Shown here: positions 8,282 to 17,448 of the stretch, in pieces
How the letters are laid out: every line of letters begins with the position of its first letter
Numbering within the stretch: the stretch's first letter is position 1
DNA from: Pseudomonas antarctica
GTDB taxonomy: Bacteria; Pseudomonadota; Gammaproteobacteria; Pseudomonadales; Pseudomonadaceae
Reading direction: 5' to 3'
Length of the DNA stretch: 64,000 nucleotides
Assembly: GCF_001647715.1 (NCBI RefSeq)
Contig: NZ_CP015600.1
Span: 372,001-436,000 of the forward strand
Translations under genes and position numbers: made by a program
Notes under the pieces: model-generated
Seen by the model: the letters and a program-made list of their open reading frames with translations, nothing else
The model's database searches: none
Told to the model about the DNA's origin: nothing

Positions 8282-9034
8282 TCATTCGATGCTGAACGGG
8301 AAGTACTTGTCGTTGATCTTCTTGTAGGTGCCGTCTGCCTTGATCTCTGCCAGGGCTTTGTTCAGGCGCTCGCGCAGTGGGTCGCCTTTACGTACGGCGA
8401 TACCGATCTTGTCGCTTTCTACAACCGGGTCGCCTTTGAATTCATAGGCCGAACCGTCTTTGCTCTTGAGCCATTCGTACTGCACGTACTTGTCGGCGAG
8501 GATACCGTCGAGGCGGCCGGAGGTCAGGTCGAGGTAGGCGTTTTCCTGGGTGTCGTAGAGCTTGGCCTCGGTGTCCGGCAGCTTGTCTTCCAGGTAAGTA
8601 CCGGCCAACGTCGCGCGCTGGGCGCCGATGATCTTGCCCTTCAGGTAAGCCGCGTCGGTCTTGAAGTCCGCAGTGGCTTTAGGTGCGATGAATTGCAGCT
8701 TGTTGGAGTAGTACGGGTCGGTGAAGTCGACAGCCTGCTTGCGTTCATCGGTGATGGACAGCGAGGACACCAGGAAGTCGAACTTCTTGGCGTTCAGGGC
8801 CGGGATGATGCCGTCCCAGTCAGACACATACACTTCGCACTTCTCGACTTTCATCTTGGCGCACAGGGCGTCGCCGATGTCTTTGTCGAAGCCGACGACG
8901 TTGCCGCTGGCGTCTTTATTGTTGAAGGGCGGGTAGGCCGCCTCGATCCCCATTTTCAAGGTTTCTGCCATGGCCGTGGCGCTGAACGCCATCGAAACGG
9001 CCGCGGCCAGAAGGAATTTTTTATAGTTCTGCAT
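8282..9034 (-). CDS. Periplasmic amino-acid-binding protein of the ABC importer
   Basis: This 250-residue protein starts at ATG 9034, preceded by GGAG; upstream in-frame codons fall in the ATPase gene region. A clear signal peptide (MQNYKKFLLAAAVSMAFSA, cleaved after TAMA) is followed by the family-3 solute-binding fold. It shows LKMGIEAAYPPFNNKD at the mature N-terminus, GFDKDIGDALC, DWDGIIPALNAKKFD and SSLSITDERKQAVDFTDPYY. This is the LAO/HisJ/AotJ type, binding a cationic amino acid such as arginine, ornithine, lysine or histidine. It lies 13 bp after the ATPase gene and is followed by the two permeases. Confidence 0.93.
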   Translation of the reverse strand: MQNYKKFLLAAAVSMAFSATAMAETLKMGIEAAYPPFNNKDASGNVVGFDKDIGDALCAKMKVEKCEVYVSDWDGIIPALNAKKFDFLVSSLSITDERKQAVDFTDPYYSNKLQFIAPKATADFKTDAAYLKGKIIGAQRATLAGTYLEDKLPDTEAKLYDTQENAYLDLTSGRLDGILADKYVQYEWLKSKDGSAYEFKGDPVVESDKIGIAVRKGDPLRERLNKALAEIKADGTYKKINDKYFPFSIE

Positions 9035-9047
9035 GCATGTTGCTCCG

Positions 9048-9821
9048 TTAGCGGTTGCTGGACATGAATTGTTTGCAGCGCGCCGAAAGCGGGTTTTCAA
9101 ACACCTGCTGTGGCGATCCTTGCTCTTCGACCAGGCCCTGGTGCAGGAACACCACTTCACTGGAAACCTGACGGGCGAAGCCCATTTCATGGGTGACCAG
9201 CAGCATGGTGCGGCCTTCTTCGGCCAGCGCGCGGATCACATTAAGTACTTCCTGGACCATTTCCGGGTCAAGCGCCGATGTCGGCTCATCGAACAGGATG
9301 ACCTTGGGCTGCATCGCCAGGGTGCGCGCAATGGCCGCCCGTTGCTGCTGGCCGCCGGACAGTTGCGCAGGGTAGGCGTGGCGTTTATCGCTGATGCCGA
9401 CCTTGGCCAGCAGGGCTTCGGCCACTTCTATCGCTTCGGCCTTGCTCTGGCCAAGCACACGACGGGGCGCCTCGATGATGTTGTCGAGGATGCTCATGTG
9501 CGGCCACAGGTTAAAGTTTTGAAACACAAAACCGATTTCGCTACGCAGGCGGTTGATCTGCTTGCCGTCGGCGGCCATCAGCTCGCCGTTCTTTGCAGCC
9601 TTGAGCTTGAGCTCCTCACCGGCGACCAGGATCTGACCCTGGTGCGGGTTTTCCAGCAGGTTGATGCAGCGCAGGAATGTGGACTTGCCGGAACCGGAGG
9701 AACCCAGGATCGAGATCACGTCGCCGTCGCGAGCGGTCAGCGAGATACCTTTAAGTACCTCCAGCTCACCATAGCGTTTGTGCAAGTTGCGGATTTCAAG
9801 CGCGGGCGCGGCCTGGGCCAT
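9048..9821 (-). CDS. Amino-acid ABC transporter ATPase (HisP/AotP type)
   Basis: This 257-residue nucleotide-binding subunit is the first gene of the leftward operon. Walker A is GSSGSGKST, the Q-loop is VFQNFNLWPH, the ABC signature is LSGGQQQR, Walker B is VILFDEPTSALDPE and the switch histidine is in LLVTHEMGFA. Its length matches HisP. It energises import by the two permeases downstream. The order ATPase, binding protein, permease, permease is one of those seen in pseudomonad basic amino-acid transporters. Confidence 0.94.
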   Translation of the reverse strand: MAQAAPALEIRNLHKRYGELEVLKGISLTARDGDVISILGSSGSGKSTFLRCINLLENPHQGQILVAGEELKLKAAKNGELMAADGKQINRLRSEIGFVFQNFNLWPHMSILDNIIEAPRRVLGQSKAEAIEVAEALLAKVGISDKRHAYPAQLSGGQQQRAAIARTLAMQPKVILFDEPTSALDPEMVQEVLNVIRALAEEGRTMLLVTHEMGFARQVSSEVVFLHQGLVEEQGSPQQVFENPLSARCKQFMSSNR

Positions 9822-10376
9822 GTGCGGTCCTCATTGTGTTCATTGCGTTCTTGCTGTTGGGCCGCCTTCCTGGCGAGGCGCCAAGCTAGCATAGCGTTCG
9901 GATGGCAGCCAACAGCGCTACGGACTGTTAACGGGTGGTGTGCGGCAGGGTGTCGCATCGGCACAGCAGCGTGTCGCGCCATCAACAACCTAACAGACGT
10001 TTGAACCCGATAAATCCACAGGCTTCGCGTAAAAAAGGGCGCGATGGTGCCAGCTTTGGCCGGGTGTTGGAAGGGTTAACCGGGCAAACGGTCCATATCA
10101 GCCCCCTAATGGGGCGTCACGCACTTTTCGTGTGTGTTTTTGGTGCGCGCAGGCGTCTTGAAAGTGAGTCGCTCGGTAACGCTATAGCGGAATGCCATTG
10201 TTCTCAATGACTTGCGACGGCTGATCAATTGTCCTACAGCCCGCGTCAATCGCGACCTTGTAACATTTTGGCGCAAATCTTGCGTAAAAAATAAAGAACG
10301 CCCCGTTGGTTTCTTTTCACGAGAAAGATCGCAGGTCGGGCGGACCGTTTTCGCAATTCCTCGCAAAGGTGTGTCA
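9822..10376. other. Divergent promoter region of the ABC transporter and the APC permease
   Basis: This 555-bp gap separates two divergently transcribed genes. I see no gene in it. It contains a small hairpin GCCCC-CTAAT-GGGGC (10101-10115) and AT-rich stretches near 10260-10310 just upstream of the permease gene, where its promoter probably lies. No operator could be identified. Confidence 0.5.
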
Positions 10377-11768
10377 ATGAGTAGTACGCAAAGCTCCAAT
10401 GACCTCGAACAGGGGCTCAAACCGCGTCACGTCACCATGCTGTCGATTGCCGGCGTTATTGGTGCCGGTTTGTTTGTCGGCTCCGGCCACGCGATTGCTG
10501 CCGCCGGCCCTGCAGTGCTGCTGGCCTACGCGGCTGCCGGTACGCTGGTGGTGTTGGTGATGCGCATGCTCGCCGAAATGGCCGTGGCCTCGCCGGACAC
10601 CGGTTCGTTCTCCACCTACGCTGACCGCGCGATCGGTCACTGGGCCGGCTTCACCATCGGCTGGTTGTACTGGTGGTTCTGGGTGCTGGTGATTCCGTTG
10701 GAAGCCAACGCGGCGGCGACCATCCTCCATGCCTGGTTCCCCAATGTGGCGATCTGGGCGTTTACCTTGATCATCACCTTGCTGCTGACGGCGACTAACC
10801 TGTTCAGCGTGAAACATTATGGTGAGTTCGAGTTCTGGTTTGCCCTGATCAAAGTCGTGGCGATCGTGGGCTTTGTGATCCTTGGTCTGGCTGCCATTTT
10901 CGGCTTCCTGCCGACCAGCCAGGTCAGCGGCGTTTCGCACCTGTTTGACACCCAGGGCTTCATGCCGAACGGCATGGGCGCGGTGCTGGCGGCAATCCTG
11001 ACCACCATGTTCTCCTTCATGGGCACCGAGATCGTCACCATCGCAGCAGCGGAATCGAAGAACCCGGGCCAGCAAATCACCAAGGCCACCAACTCGGTGA
11101 TCTGGCGGATTGGTTTGTTCTACCTGCTGTCGATCTTCATCGTTGTGTCCCTGGTGCCATGGAATGATCCGACCCTGGCGGCCGTAGGTTCCTACCAGAC
11201 CGTGCTGGAACGCATGGGCATTCCAAACGCCAAGTTGATCGTTGACCTGGTGGTGTTGGTTGCCGTGACCAGTTGCCTCAACTCGGCGCTGTACACCGCG
11301 TCGCGCATGTTGTTCTCCCTGGGTCGTCGCGGTGATGCACCGGCTGTGGCCAAGCGCACCAACAAGAGCGGCACGCCTTACTGGGCGGTGATGTTGTCGA
11401 CTGGCGCGGCGTTCCTGGCGGTATTCGCCAACTACGTGGCCCCGGCGGCGGTGTTCGAATTCCTGTTGGCCAGTTCCGGCGCTATTGCGTTGCTGGTGTA
11501 CCTGGTGATTGCCGTGTCGCAACTGCGCATGCGCCAGAAGCGCACGGCAGCGGGCGAGAAGATTGTCTTCAAGATGTGGCTGTTCCCCGGCCTGACCTAC
11601 GCGGTGATGGTGTTCATCGTGGGTACGCTGACTATCATGCTGTTCCAGGAAGCACACCGGGTCGAGATCATTGCGACCGGGATCCTGAGCTTGCTGGTGG
11701 TGTTGGCGGGGTTGTATGTGTCGAGCCGTCGCAAGGCTCAAAGGGCAGGCGCTGCGGTACTCAATTGA
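10377..11768 (+). CDS. Amino-acid permease, GabP-like (APC superfamily)
   Basis: This 463-residue inner-membrane protein has about 12 hydrophobic segments. I chose ATG 10377, preceded by AAAGGTG; an open frame extends further upstream without support. The N-terminus reads LKPRHVTMLSIAGVIGAGLFVGSG, the substrate- and ion-binding helix 1 of the amino-acid transporter family. WLYWWFWVLVIPLEA and FSFMGTEIVTIAAAES are also characteristic. The closest family by eye is the GABA permease GabP, importing 4-aminobutyrate or a similar amino acid. No gabD/gabT gene is adjacent, so substrate remains an inference. Confidence 0.85.
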   Translation: MSSTQSSNDLEQGLKPRHVTMLSIAGVIGAGLFVGSGHAIAAAGPAVLLAYAAAGTLVVLVMRMLAEMAVASPDTGSFSTYADRAIGHWAGFTIGWLYWWFWVLVIPLEANAAATILHAWFPNVAIWAFTLIITLLLTATNLFSVKHYGEFEFWFALIKVVAIVGFVILGLAAIFGFLPTSQVSGVSHLFDTQGFMPNGMGAVLAAILTTMFSFMGTEIVTIAAAESKNPGQQITKATNSVIWRIGLFYLLSIFIVVSLVPWNDPTLAAVGSYQTVLERMGIPNAKLIVDLVVLVAVTSCLNSALYTASRMLFSLGRRGDAPAVAKRTNKSGTPYWAVMLSTGAAFLAVFANYVAPAAVFEFLLASSGAIALLVYLVIAVSQLRMRQKRTAAGEKIVFKMWLFPGLTYAVMVFIVGTLTIMLFQEAHRVEIIATGILSLLVVLAGLYVSSRRKAQRAGAAVLN

Positions 11769-11774
11769 TGTGAC

Positions 11775-11798
11775 GGCGTGCTGCTTCTGGAGCACGCC
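11775..11798 (+). terminator. Hairpin after the GabP-like gene
   Basis: GGCGTGCT, 8-nt loop, AGCACGCC is a perfect 8-bp stem 6 bp past the stop codon. There is no T-run, so intrinsic termination would be weak. A REPIN follows immediately and may add to transcript-end processing. Confidence 0.4.
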
Positions 11799-11806
11799 AT
11801 CAACCA

Positions 11807-11895
11807 TGGGGGAGCGGGCTTGCCCGCGATGACGGACTGACAGTTGAGATCTTCTTCGACTGACACGCCGCAATCGCGGGCAAGCCCGCTCCCAC
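11807..11895. repeat. REPIN (REP doublet)
   Basis: Two REP sequences in inverted orientation (GGGAGCGGGCTTGCCCGCGAT and its near complement) surround a short variable centre. This is the common Pseudomonas REPIN form, non-autonomous and mobilised by a RAYT transposase that is not in this window. It sits between convergent genes. Confidence 0.9.
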
Positions 11896-11908
11896 ATTTG
11901 GTTTTGTA

Positions 11909-12322
11909 TCAGTCCTGGGCGCCAATCAGCGCTTGGGACGCGGCAACATAATCGGCCTGGAATTGCGGCGACTCGACCCACGCCAGTGCCGCGGCTTCAT
12001 CCTCGGTATCCGTCGCCCATTGCCGATACTCGATCAGCGCCGCCAGAATAAAGTCGGTCGCCTCTTCCTCACCTTCCTGCTCCAGCACCACCGCCAACAA
12101 CGGGTGCGCCAGGAACACCGCACACAGTGCCTGCTGGCTGGTCTCGCCTGCGGTGCGCATTTCGACAAACAACTCGGTTAAATCCACTGACTCAAGGTCA
12201 ATACGGCTGTCGTCGCCTGCGAATGCATCCGGCTTGGTCGCAACGGCGCGCTGCGTACGGTTTTGCTTGGCCTTGGCCTTGGCCCGGTGGGCACGTTTTT
12301 GCTGCTTGTTCGGCGAGGCCAT
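11909..12322 (-). CDS. Hypothetical acidic protein with a basic N-terminal tail
   Basis: This 137-residue protein has no domain I recognise. ATG 12322, preceded by AAGGACG, is the best start. The first ~27 residues are strongly basic (MASPNKQQKRAHRAKAKAKQ and onward). The rest is acidic and helical with many Glu, Asp and Ala (for example VVLEQEGEEEATDFILAAL). The tail suggests nucleic-acid or ribosome contact, but this is only composition. It is followed by a REPIN and stands between a hydrolase gene and the convergent permease. Confidence 0.7.
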   Translation of the reverse strand: MASPNKQQKRAHRAKAKAKQNRTQRAVATKPDAFAGDDSRIDLESVDLTELFVEMRTAGETSQQALCAVFLAHPLLAVVLEQEGEEEATDFILAALIEYRQWATDTEDEAAALAWVESPQFQADYVAASQALIGAQD

Positions 12323-12394
12323 GGGCTCAACGTCCTTGGGGTCTGGATCTGGGTGGCGTATTGAAGCGCAGGTTGGTGCAAATCCCAAGGGTTT

Positions 12395-13303
12395 CTAGAC
12401 GCGCTGTCCGGGTGTGCCTTGCGCCAGCGCGCCGTGTTGCAGCCACTTCAGCGCAATTGGCCACAGCCGGTCCTGATAGTCGCTGCGGAAGAAGGCGAAA
12501 TGCCCGACAGCTGTTTCGCCGATATCTTCGGGAGCAATCCGCAGATGAGTGCGCTCGCTGCTATCGAAATAGCGCAGCAACCGCTCGATGGCCTCTACCG
12601 TGCCAAACGGGTCGTCGGTGATGCTGATGGCCAGCAGTTGCGCCTTCACCCGGGTGAAGGGCAACTCACCCAAGGTGCGCCCGCTGGGCCGCGTCTCGTA
12701 CCTGGGCGTTGGCGTGCCCCAGTCGCGCACCACACCGGCCGGCGTATCTTCCAGCCAGCCCAGGCGTTTGCCGGGGAAGTACCCGCACAGCGCCGTCACC
12801 AACGGCATTACCACATGCCACTTGCCAAACATGCGCCAGCGCCCGCCCGCCGCGTAATCGCGCCAGTACGCAAACTGCGCGCCGACCGTCACGACTCGCC
12901 GAATCACCGCGCCTGACGCCCCCAGTCCCGCCGCGCAGCCACCAAAACTGTGGCCGACCACATCAATCGGCTGCCCCGGAAACTCCCGTTGTGCGCGCTG
13001 CAACATCGCTTCGAAATCCAGCGCGCCCCAATCCGACCACGACGCCTTGAAACCGCGCAACGAGCCATTGCGGGATTCGCCGATTCCACGGTAGTCGTAC
13101 GTAATGACGTCGAAGCCGTTGGCGAACAGATAGTCGGCGAAGCGTGAGTAGTGGCGGCAGCGTACCGAGGTGGCGGCGTTGATGATGACGACCGGGCGTG
13201 TCGGGTCGGGTCTGCTAGGGCGCCAGGTGAAGCCGCTGAGAGGGTAGCCGTCGGCAGCCGACTCGCGGAAGGCTTCTGGGGCAACTCGGGTGGGCAGGTT
13301 CAT
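12395..13303 (-). CDS. Alpha/beta hydrolase
   Basis: This 302-residue cytosolic serine hydrolase has the nucleophile elbow GHSFGG near the middle (IDVVGHSFGGCAAG), an oxyanion-side segment VVIINAATSVRCRHY, and YDYRGIGESRNGS typical of lipase/esterase-like hydrolases. The late H in ETAVGHFAFFR is a candidate for the catalytic histidine. The start ATG 13303 is preceded by AAGGATCG; a longer frame upstream lacks a site. The substrate is unknown. Confidence 0.85.
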   Translation of the reverse strand: MNLPTRVAPEAFRESAADGYPLSGFTWRPSRPDPTRPVVIINAATSVRCRHYSRFADYLFANGFDVITYDYRGIGESRNGSLRGFKASWSDWGALDFEAMLQRAQREFPGQPIDVVGHSFGGCAAGLGASGAVIRRVVTVGAQFAYWRDYAAGGRWRMFGKWHVVMPLVTALCGYFPGKRLGWLEDTPAGVVRDWGTPTPRYETRPSGRTLGELPFTRVKAQLLAISITDDPFGTVEAIERLLRYFDSSERTHLRIAPEDIGETAVGHFAFFRSDYQDRLWPIALKWLQHGALAQGTPGQRV

Positions 13304-13473
13304 CGGTCGGCTCGATCCTTGCGCTTTTGGGTGTGGGCTTGGGAGCCACGCGCTTTTATAAGCATTCGAAACTAACAAATTTAGCGCGGCATGAGCGCAG
13401 GAAATTTTCGATGCTCGACCTTGGCGCCCTGTGTGCTTAGGCTTGCGGTCTATTGATCAGCCAGAGTCAGCCC

Positions 13474-14439
13474 ATGACCCGCGACACTCTCGAGCACAAC
13501 CAGATCCCTGTCTACTTTGCCGCCGTCTTGCTGGCGGCTGCATTCGGTGTGCTCGCGCCTTTGTCGGCCCAGGGACTTGGCGTGCTGGTCACGCCCGCCA
13601 TCGCTGTGCTGATGTACGCCATGTTTCTGCAAATTCCATTTCTGGATCTGCGCCAGGGCCTGGGCAACAAGCGCTTTATATCGGCCGTGCTGTTGGCCAA
13701 TTTCATTCTGGTGCCGTTGCTGGTGTGGGCGTTGACCCGTGGTCTGGTAGAGCGCCCGGCCTTGCTGGTGGGCGTGTTACTGGTGTTGCTGACGCCATGT
13801 ATCGACTACGTGGTGGTGTTTACCCATATCGGCAAGGGCGATTCGCGGCTGATGCTGGCGGCGACGCCAGTGCTGTTGTTGCTGCAGTTGGTGTTGTTGC
13901 CGGTGTACCTGAGTTTCATGCTGGGCGCGCAGTCCGCCGTGGTGGTGGCGGCCGGGCCGTTTGTCGAGGCGTTCTTGTGGTTGATCGTGCTGCCGATGGT
14001 CCTGGCGGTGCTGACGACTTCTCTGGCGCGGCGTTCAAGCGCCATCAACCTGTGGAGCAATGCCTGGGCCTGGCTGCCGGTGCCGGCGATGGCGCTGGTG
14101 CTGTTTGTGGTCATCGGCTCGCAGATCACCTCGGTGGTGCGCGATATCGCGTTGTTGTTGCCGGTGATTCCGGTCTACCTAGGCTTCCTGTTGCTGGCGC
14201 CATTGATGGGCGCGTTGGCTGCGCGGCTGTTCGCCTTGCCCGCCGTCACGGCGCGGGCGGTCACGTTCAGTGCGTCGACCCGCAACTCCCTGGTGGTATT
14301 GCCGCTGGCGCTGGCCTTGCCCGAAGACGTGCGCGGGCTGGCCGCGACGGCGGTGATTCTGCAAACCCTGCTTGAGCTGGTGGGCGAGCTACTCTACATC
14401 CGGCTGATTCCCGCGCTGGTATGGCGCGCTGGTCGATAG
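13474..14439 (+). CDS. Bile acid:sodium symporter / ACR3-like membrane transporter
   Basis: This 321-residue protein has about ten hydrophobic segments and belongs by eye to the BASS/ACR3 superfamily. Indicators are AIAVLMYAMFLQIPFLDL, LVGVLLVLLTPCIDYVVVFTHIGKGD and TFSASTRNSLVVLPLALALP, the last two resembling the ACR3 arsenite-efflux signature segments including the conserved cysteine. I chose ATG 13474; a TTG 21 bp upstream is possible. No arsR or arsC is adjacent, so arsenite export is uncertain and an organic anion substrate is equally possible. Confidence 0.75.
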   Translation: MTRDTLEHNQIPVYFAAVLLAAAFGVLAPLSAQGLGVLVTPAIAVLMYAMFLQIPFLDLRQGLGNKRFISAVLLANFILVPLLVWALTRGLVERPALLVGVLLVLLTPCIDYVVVFTHIGKGDSRLMLAATPVLLLLQLVLLPVYLSFMLGAQSAVVVAAGPFVEAFLWLIVLPMVLAVLTTSLARRSSAINLWSNAWAWLPVPAMALVLFVVIGSQITSVVRDIALLLPVIPVYLGFLLLAPLMGALAARLFALPAVTARAVTFSASTRNSLVVLPLALALPEDVRGLAATAVILQTLLELVGELLYIRLIPALVWRAGR

Positions 14440-14527
14440 ATCCATAAATATTCGGGTTTGTTCAGGCGCTATTCAGGGGCAGAGTCGGCACCATGGAGTT
14501 GGCGCACCCTACCTGAAAGGACATTCA

Positions 14528-16135
14528 ATGGATCACCGCAGTCGTTTTCGCCTGGAGTCCCTGGGCATTTTTCTGATCGCTTTATTGCTGTTTACGTTGG
14601 GTGTCTGGGACGAACAACCCCAAGGATTTGACGGGCGCTGGGCGCTGTTCATGCAGGAAATGTTTCGCCACGGCGCGAGTCTTTTCCCTACCACCTACGG
14701 CGAGCCGTATCCCGACTACCCGGGTACCGCCACCTTCTTCAGTTTCGTATTTGCTCGAATATTCGGTGCGCCGAACCATCTCGCGAATGTACTGCCGACG
14801 GCGCTGGCTTCGGCGGGCGTGATCGCCCTGATCTATCGCCTGTTGGCGCCGTCCAGCCGGCCCTGGGCGTTGCTGACGGTGTTGCTCACGTTGCTCACCA
14901 CCCAACTGCTCGATAAGTCGCGTTCGGTGTGCCTGGACCTGATGGTTGCGCTGTTATGCGTGGGCAGTTTCTACCTGCTGCACACTGGTGAACGCCTGGG
15001 GTCTCGCGTCAGGCAGTTGGCCGTATTCCCGTTGTTTGTCCTGGCCTTTGCGATTCGCGGGCCATTGGGGCTGATCGAGGTCTGTGGTGTGGTGTGCGTG
15101 TATTGGGCGCTGGGCCGGCCGGGGGAGCGGGTCAAGCAGGTGTTGATCCACGGTTTCGTGGGGTTGGCGCTGCTCGTGGCCTGCTGGTGGGTGTTGATGA
15201 AGCTGGCGCGGTTCAGTGGTGGCGATGCTTTTGCCGATGACGTGTTCAGGATGCAAGTCAGCGGGCGGCTCGATGAGAGTGGTGAGCCGTTCTATTTCTA
15301 CTTCAAGCTGAGTCTGTACCGTTACTTCCCGGTGGTGCCGCTGGCGCTGGCTGCCTTGATTGCGCTGCGCCATCGTTGGTCTGAGCGGTGGGTCAATGAC
15401 GACGTACAGTTGGTGGTGCGGCTGGGGGCGTGCGGCTTGATGATTTTGCTCGGGCTGTCGGTGCCGCACTTCAAGCGCGCTTACTACATTCTGCCGATGG
15501 TACCGATGTTTGCCGCTGTCGCCGCCTATGGGCTGCTCCAGGCGCAAGGCTGGCTTGTCGGCGTGCGCCGCTGCTACGAAGGGCTTGTCGCGGCGCTGCC
15601 GGCGTTGTGCGTGGTTGTGTTGTTTGTGTGTCGGTACAGTTGGCAAAAACGCGGTTACTGGCCTGACGTTTCGTTGCCGCTGTTGATTGGCGGGTTGGTG
15701 ATTCTGCAAGTGGGGGCGTTGGTTGCCTGGCGTCGGTCAGTGCGCTTGGTCTGGCTCAGCCTGATTGCACTGGTAGCGCAGTGGTTGCTGCTGGTGGTGG
15801 TGATAGAGCCGTCCAAGGACCTGCAGTTCGACACTCACAATTTCGTCAGCCAAGTGGAGACGCTTCGTGCGTCGCAGCCGGGGCCATTGGTGTTTGTCGA
15901 CCTCGGCCGCGACACGTGGGCGATACGCTACATGATGAACCTTACGCACGACGAGCAGCCGTTGTTCGTGGCAGGCAACGAGCCTGAGAAGCTGCTGACC
16001 TTGCCCCGGCCATCCTGGGTGATCGTGCCGCGCAAAGAGGCTGTGCTGCTCAAGGGCACGCCGATGCAGCAGCAGACGCCAGATTTCGAAGGGCGCTTGA
16101 ACGACAACCCGCTGATGGTGTTTTTACTGAAGTAA
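14528..16135 (+). CDS. ArnT-like membrane glycosyltransferase (GT39/GT83 type)
   Basis: This 535-residue protein has about 11-12 hydrophobic segments. An acidic periplasmic motif in the first loop (LGVWDEQPQGFDGRWALFMQ) and the following segment EPYPDYPGTATF match the layout of polyprenyl-phosphate-sugar transferases such as ArnT. RSVCLDLMVALLCVGSFYLL corresponds to a later conserved region. Such enzymes transfer a sugar from undecaprenyl phosphate to lipid A, a protein or a glycan on the periplasmic face. AAAGG precedes the start. No arn operon is near, so the acceptor and donor are not known. Confidence 0.8.
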   Translation: MDHRSRFRLESLGIFLIALLLFTLGVWDEQPQGFDGRWALFMQEMFRHGASLFPTTYGEPYPDYPGTATFFSFVFARIFGAPNHLANVLPTALASAGVIALIYRLLAPSSRPWALLTVLLTLLTTQLLDKSRSVCLDLMVALLCVGSFYLLHTGERLGSRVRQLAVFPLFVLAFAIRGPLGLIEVCGVVCVYWALGRPGERVKQVLIHGFVGLALLVACWWVLMKLARFSGGDAFADDVFRMQVSGRLDESGEPFYFYFKLSLYRYFPVVPLALAALIALRHRWSERWVNDDVQLVVRLGACGLMILLGLSVPHFKRAYYILPMVPMFAAVAAYGLLQAQGWLVGVRRCYEGLVAALPALCVVVLFVCRYSWQKRGYWPDVSLPLLIGGLVILQVGALVAWRRSVRLVWLSLIALVAQWLLLVVVIEPSKDLQFDTHNFVSQVETLRASQPGPLVFVDLGRDTWAIRYMMNLTHDEQPLFVAGNEPEKLLTLPRPSWVIVPRKEAVLLKGTPMQQQTPDFEGRLNDNPLMVFLLK

Positions 16136-16155
16136 GGCAGGCGATCCAGTGCAGG

Positions 16156-16830
16156 CTATTTGCACTGGTACCCCTCGGGCATCGTGACGGTGTAGTTGCG
16201 GTGCACGCGGTCCTGGAAATTCAGGTTCTGCAAGCCTTGCTCCACCAGGAAGGTTTCGATCTTGGCGGCCTGGCAGTCTTCGTTGTAGGACATCGCCCGG
16301 AGCAGGTACACCGCGCGCCTGCTCACTTCATCCCGCGCAGTGGCGGTGAACGTGGTGAGCGTGGTGTAGCCGGTTCGCTCGGAGGTGCCCACCGGGCCAT
16401 AGGTGGTGTTGGGCTTGCTGGTGCAGGTCAACTGGTCTTCTTTTTTCTTGTTTTTCTTGCACTGGGTGGTCGTGGTGGTTGGCACCTGGCCGTAGTCGGT
16501 GGCGGTGTAACGGTAAGTGACCTGCCGGCTGTCGACATCAAGGGTGATGGTCATTTTGATCGGTGCATGGTTCTTGGGTAGGGTCGTGTCGGTAAACACC
16601 TCCCGAAAGCCCTGGTCCTTCATGGCATTGACCATGTCCCGCAAGTAGTAGCGGGCATTCAGCGTGCTTTGCGCACTGCCGCCCACGGACGTCGTCACCA
16701 GTACCGTTGCCTGTCGATCAAAGTGATAGTCCGGATCAGGTGTCGCGTCGATCGAGACGTCCATTTGGGTGGCGCATCCACTGAGTAACGCCGTCAGCAG
16801 CAAAAGCGCGCAGAACAAATACCGGGTCAT
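16156..16830 (-). CDS. Outer-membrane lipoprotein (DUF4136-like)
   Basis: This 224-residue protein has a lipoprotein signal peptide with lipobox LLSGC (Cys about residue 19). ATG 16830 follows AAGGTAG. The mature part resembles small DUF4136-type lipoproteins (DPDYHFDRQATVLV early, then NARYYLRDMVNAMKDQGFREV). It carries an insertion rich in Thr and Lys (TTTTTQCKKNKKKEDQLTC) bracketed by cysteines that could form a disulfide. The function is unknown. It is convergent with the glycosyltransferase gene. Confidence 0.75.
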   Translation of the reverse strand: MTRYLFCALLLLTALLSGCATQMDVSIDATPDPDYHFDRQATVLVTTSVGGSAQSTLNARYYLRDMVNAMKDQGFREVFTDTTLPKNHAPIKMTITLDVDSRQVTYRYTATDYGQVPTTTTTQCKKNKKKEDQLTCTSKPNTTYGPVGTSERTGYTTLTTFTATARDEVSRRAVYLLRAMSYNEDCQAAKIETFLVEQGLQNLNFQDRVHRNYTVTMPEGYQCK

Positions 16831-16951
16831 CAAATAACTACCTTGCAACAGAAAATTCAGTAACACCTAAACGAATGAGCCTTGCGATAAATAACCCCCA
16901 GGCAGGGATAGGGGTGAGCGTCGCCCGGCAACCACTAAATCGCAGGCAATA

Positions 16952-16987
16952 AAAAACCCCAAGGAATCATCTTCGCTTGGGGTTTTT
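16952..16987 (-). terminator. Intrinsic terminator of tRNA-Phe
   Basis: AAAAACCCCAAG and CTTGGGGTTTTT form a 12-bp stem around a 12-nt loop, ending in an A- or T-run. On the minus strand it lies just beyond the 3' end of tRNA-Phe. Confidence 0.85.
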
Positions 16988-16996
16988 CGGTATTAG

Positions 16997-17072
16997 TGGT
17001 GCCCAGAGACGGAATCGAACCGCCGACACGGGGATTTTCAATCCCCTGCTCTACCGACTGAGCTATCTGGGC
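16997..17072 (-). tRNA. tRNA-Phe(GAA)
   Basis: The complete 76-nt tRNA with CCA reads GCCCAGATAGCTCAGTCGG at the 5' end on the minus strand. The anticodon stem GGGGA/TCCCC encloses TTGAAAA, giving anticodon GAA (phenylalanine). Its flanks show no integrase or attachment-site duplication. Confidence 0.97.
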
Positions 17073-17175
17073 AACGGGGCGCATTAAACTGGTTTTTCAG
17101 GGGGTCGTCAAGCAAGTTTTCAAAAAATATTTAATTATTACCGTCGCTTACGTGCCGACCCCGGGTTTTGATCAA

Positions 17176-17448
17176 TTATTGAGCAGGCGGCACGTAACCG
17201 TCGGCCTTGGCGTAATCCTCGCCGGAAAAGAACTTATCCATTTCGCCAGCCAGGTATTTGCGATCTTCGCCGTTCATCATGTTCAGGCGTTTTTCGTTGA
17301 TCAGCAGAGTCTGGTGTTTCAGCCAGTCGCCCCAGGCTTTGGCGGAGACGTGGTCGAAAATGTCCTGACCCTTGGCACCCGGGTACGGAGGGCGTTCGAG
17401 GCCTGGCAATTCTTCTTTGTACTTGCGGCACATGATGGTGCGGGTCAT
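17176..17448 (-). CDS. yggX: Oxidative-damage protection protein YggX (iron trafficking)
   Basis: This 90-residue cytosolic protein is full length for the YggX family, which protects Fe-S clusters and influences iron trafficking. The family's conserved N-terminus with a single cysteine is present ([20 protein letters not shown]), followed by the W-x-x-W-L-x-x-Q-T-x-L-I-N-E region ([19 protein letters not shown]). It overlaps the mutY stop by 4 bp, so it is translated from the same message. Pairing of yggX with mutY is widely conserved and joins oxidative DNA repair with Fe-S protection. Confidence 0.95.
   Translation of the reverse strand: MTRTIMCRKYKEELPGLERPPYPGAKGQDIFDHVSAKAWGDWLKHQTLLINEKRLNMMNGEDRKYLAGEMDKFFSGEDYAKADGYVPPAQ

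Noticed and set aside
9101..9120. Possible gene on the plus strand over the ABC ATPase (9033-10004)
   Set aside because: It is antisense to the ATPase and its promoter region, without domain or ribosome-binding site.
10374..11981. 535-residue open frame on the minus strand over the GabP-like gene
   Set aside because: It is antisense to a clear permease, is full of His, Gln and Arg as expected from the complement of GC-rich membrane-protein codons, and has no domain or ribosome-binding site.
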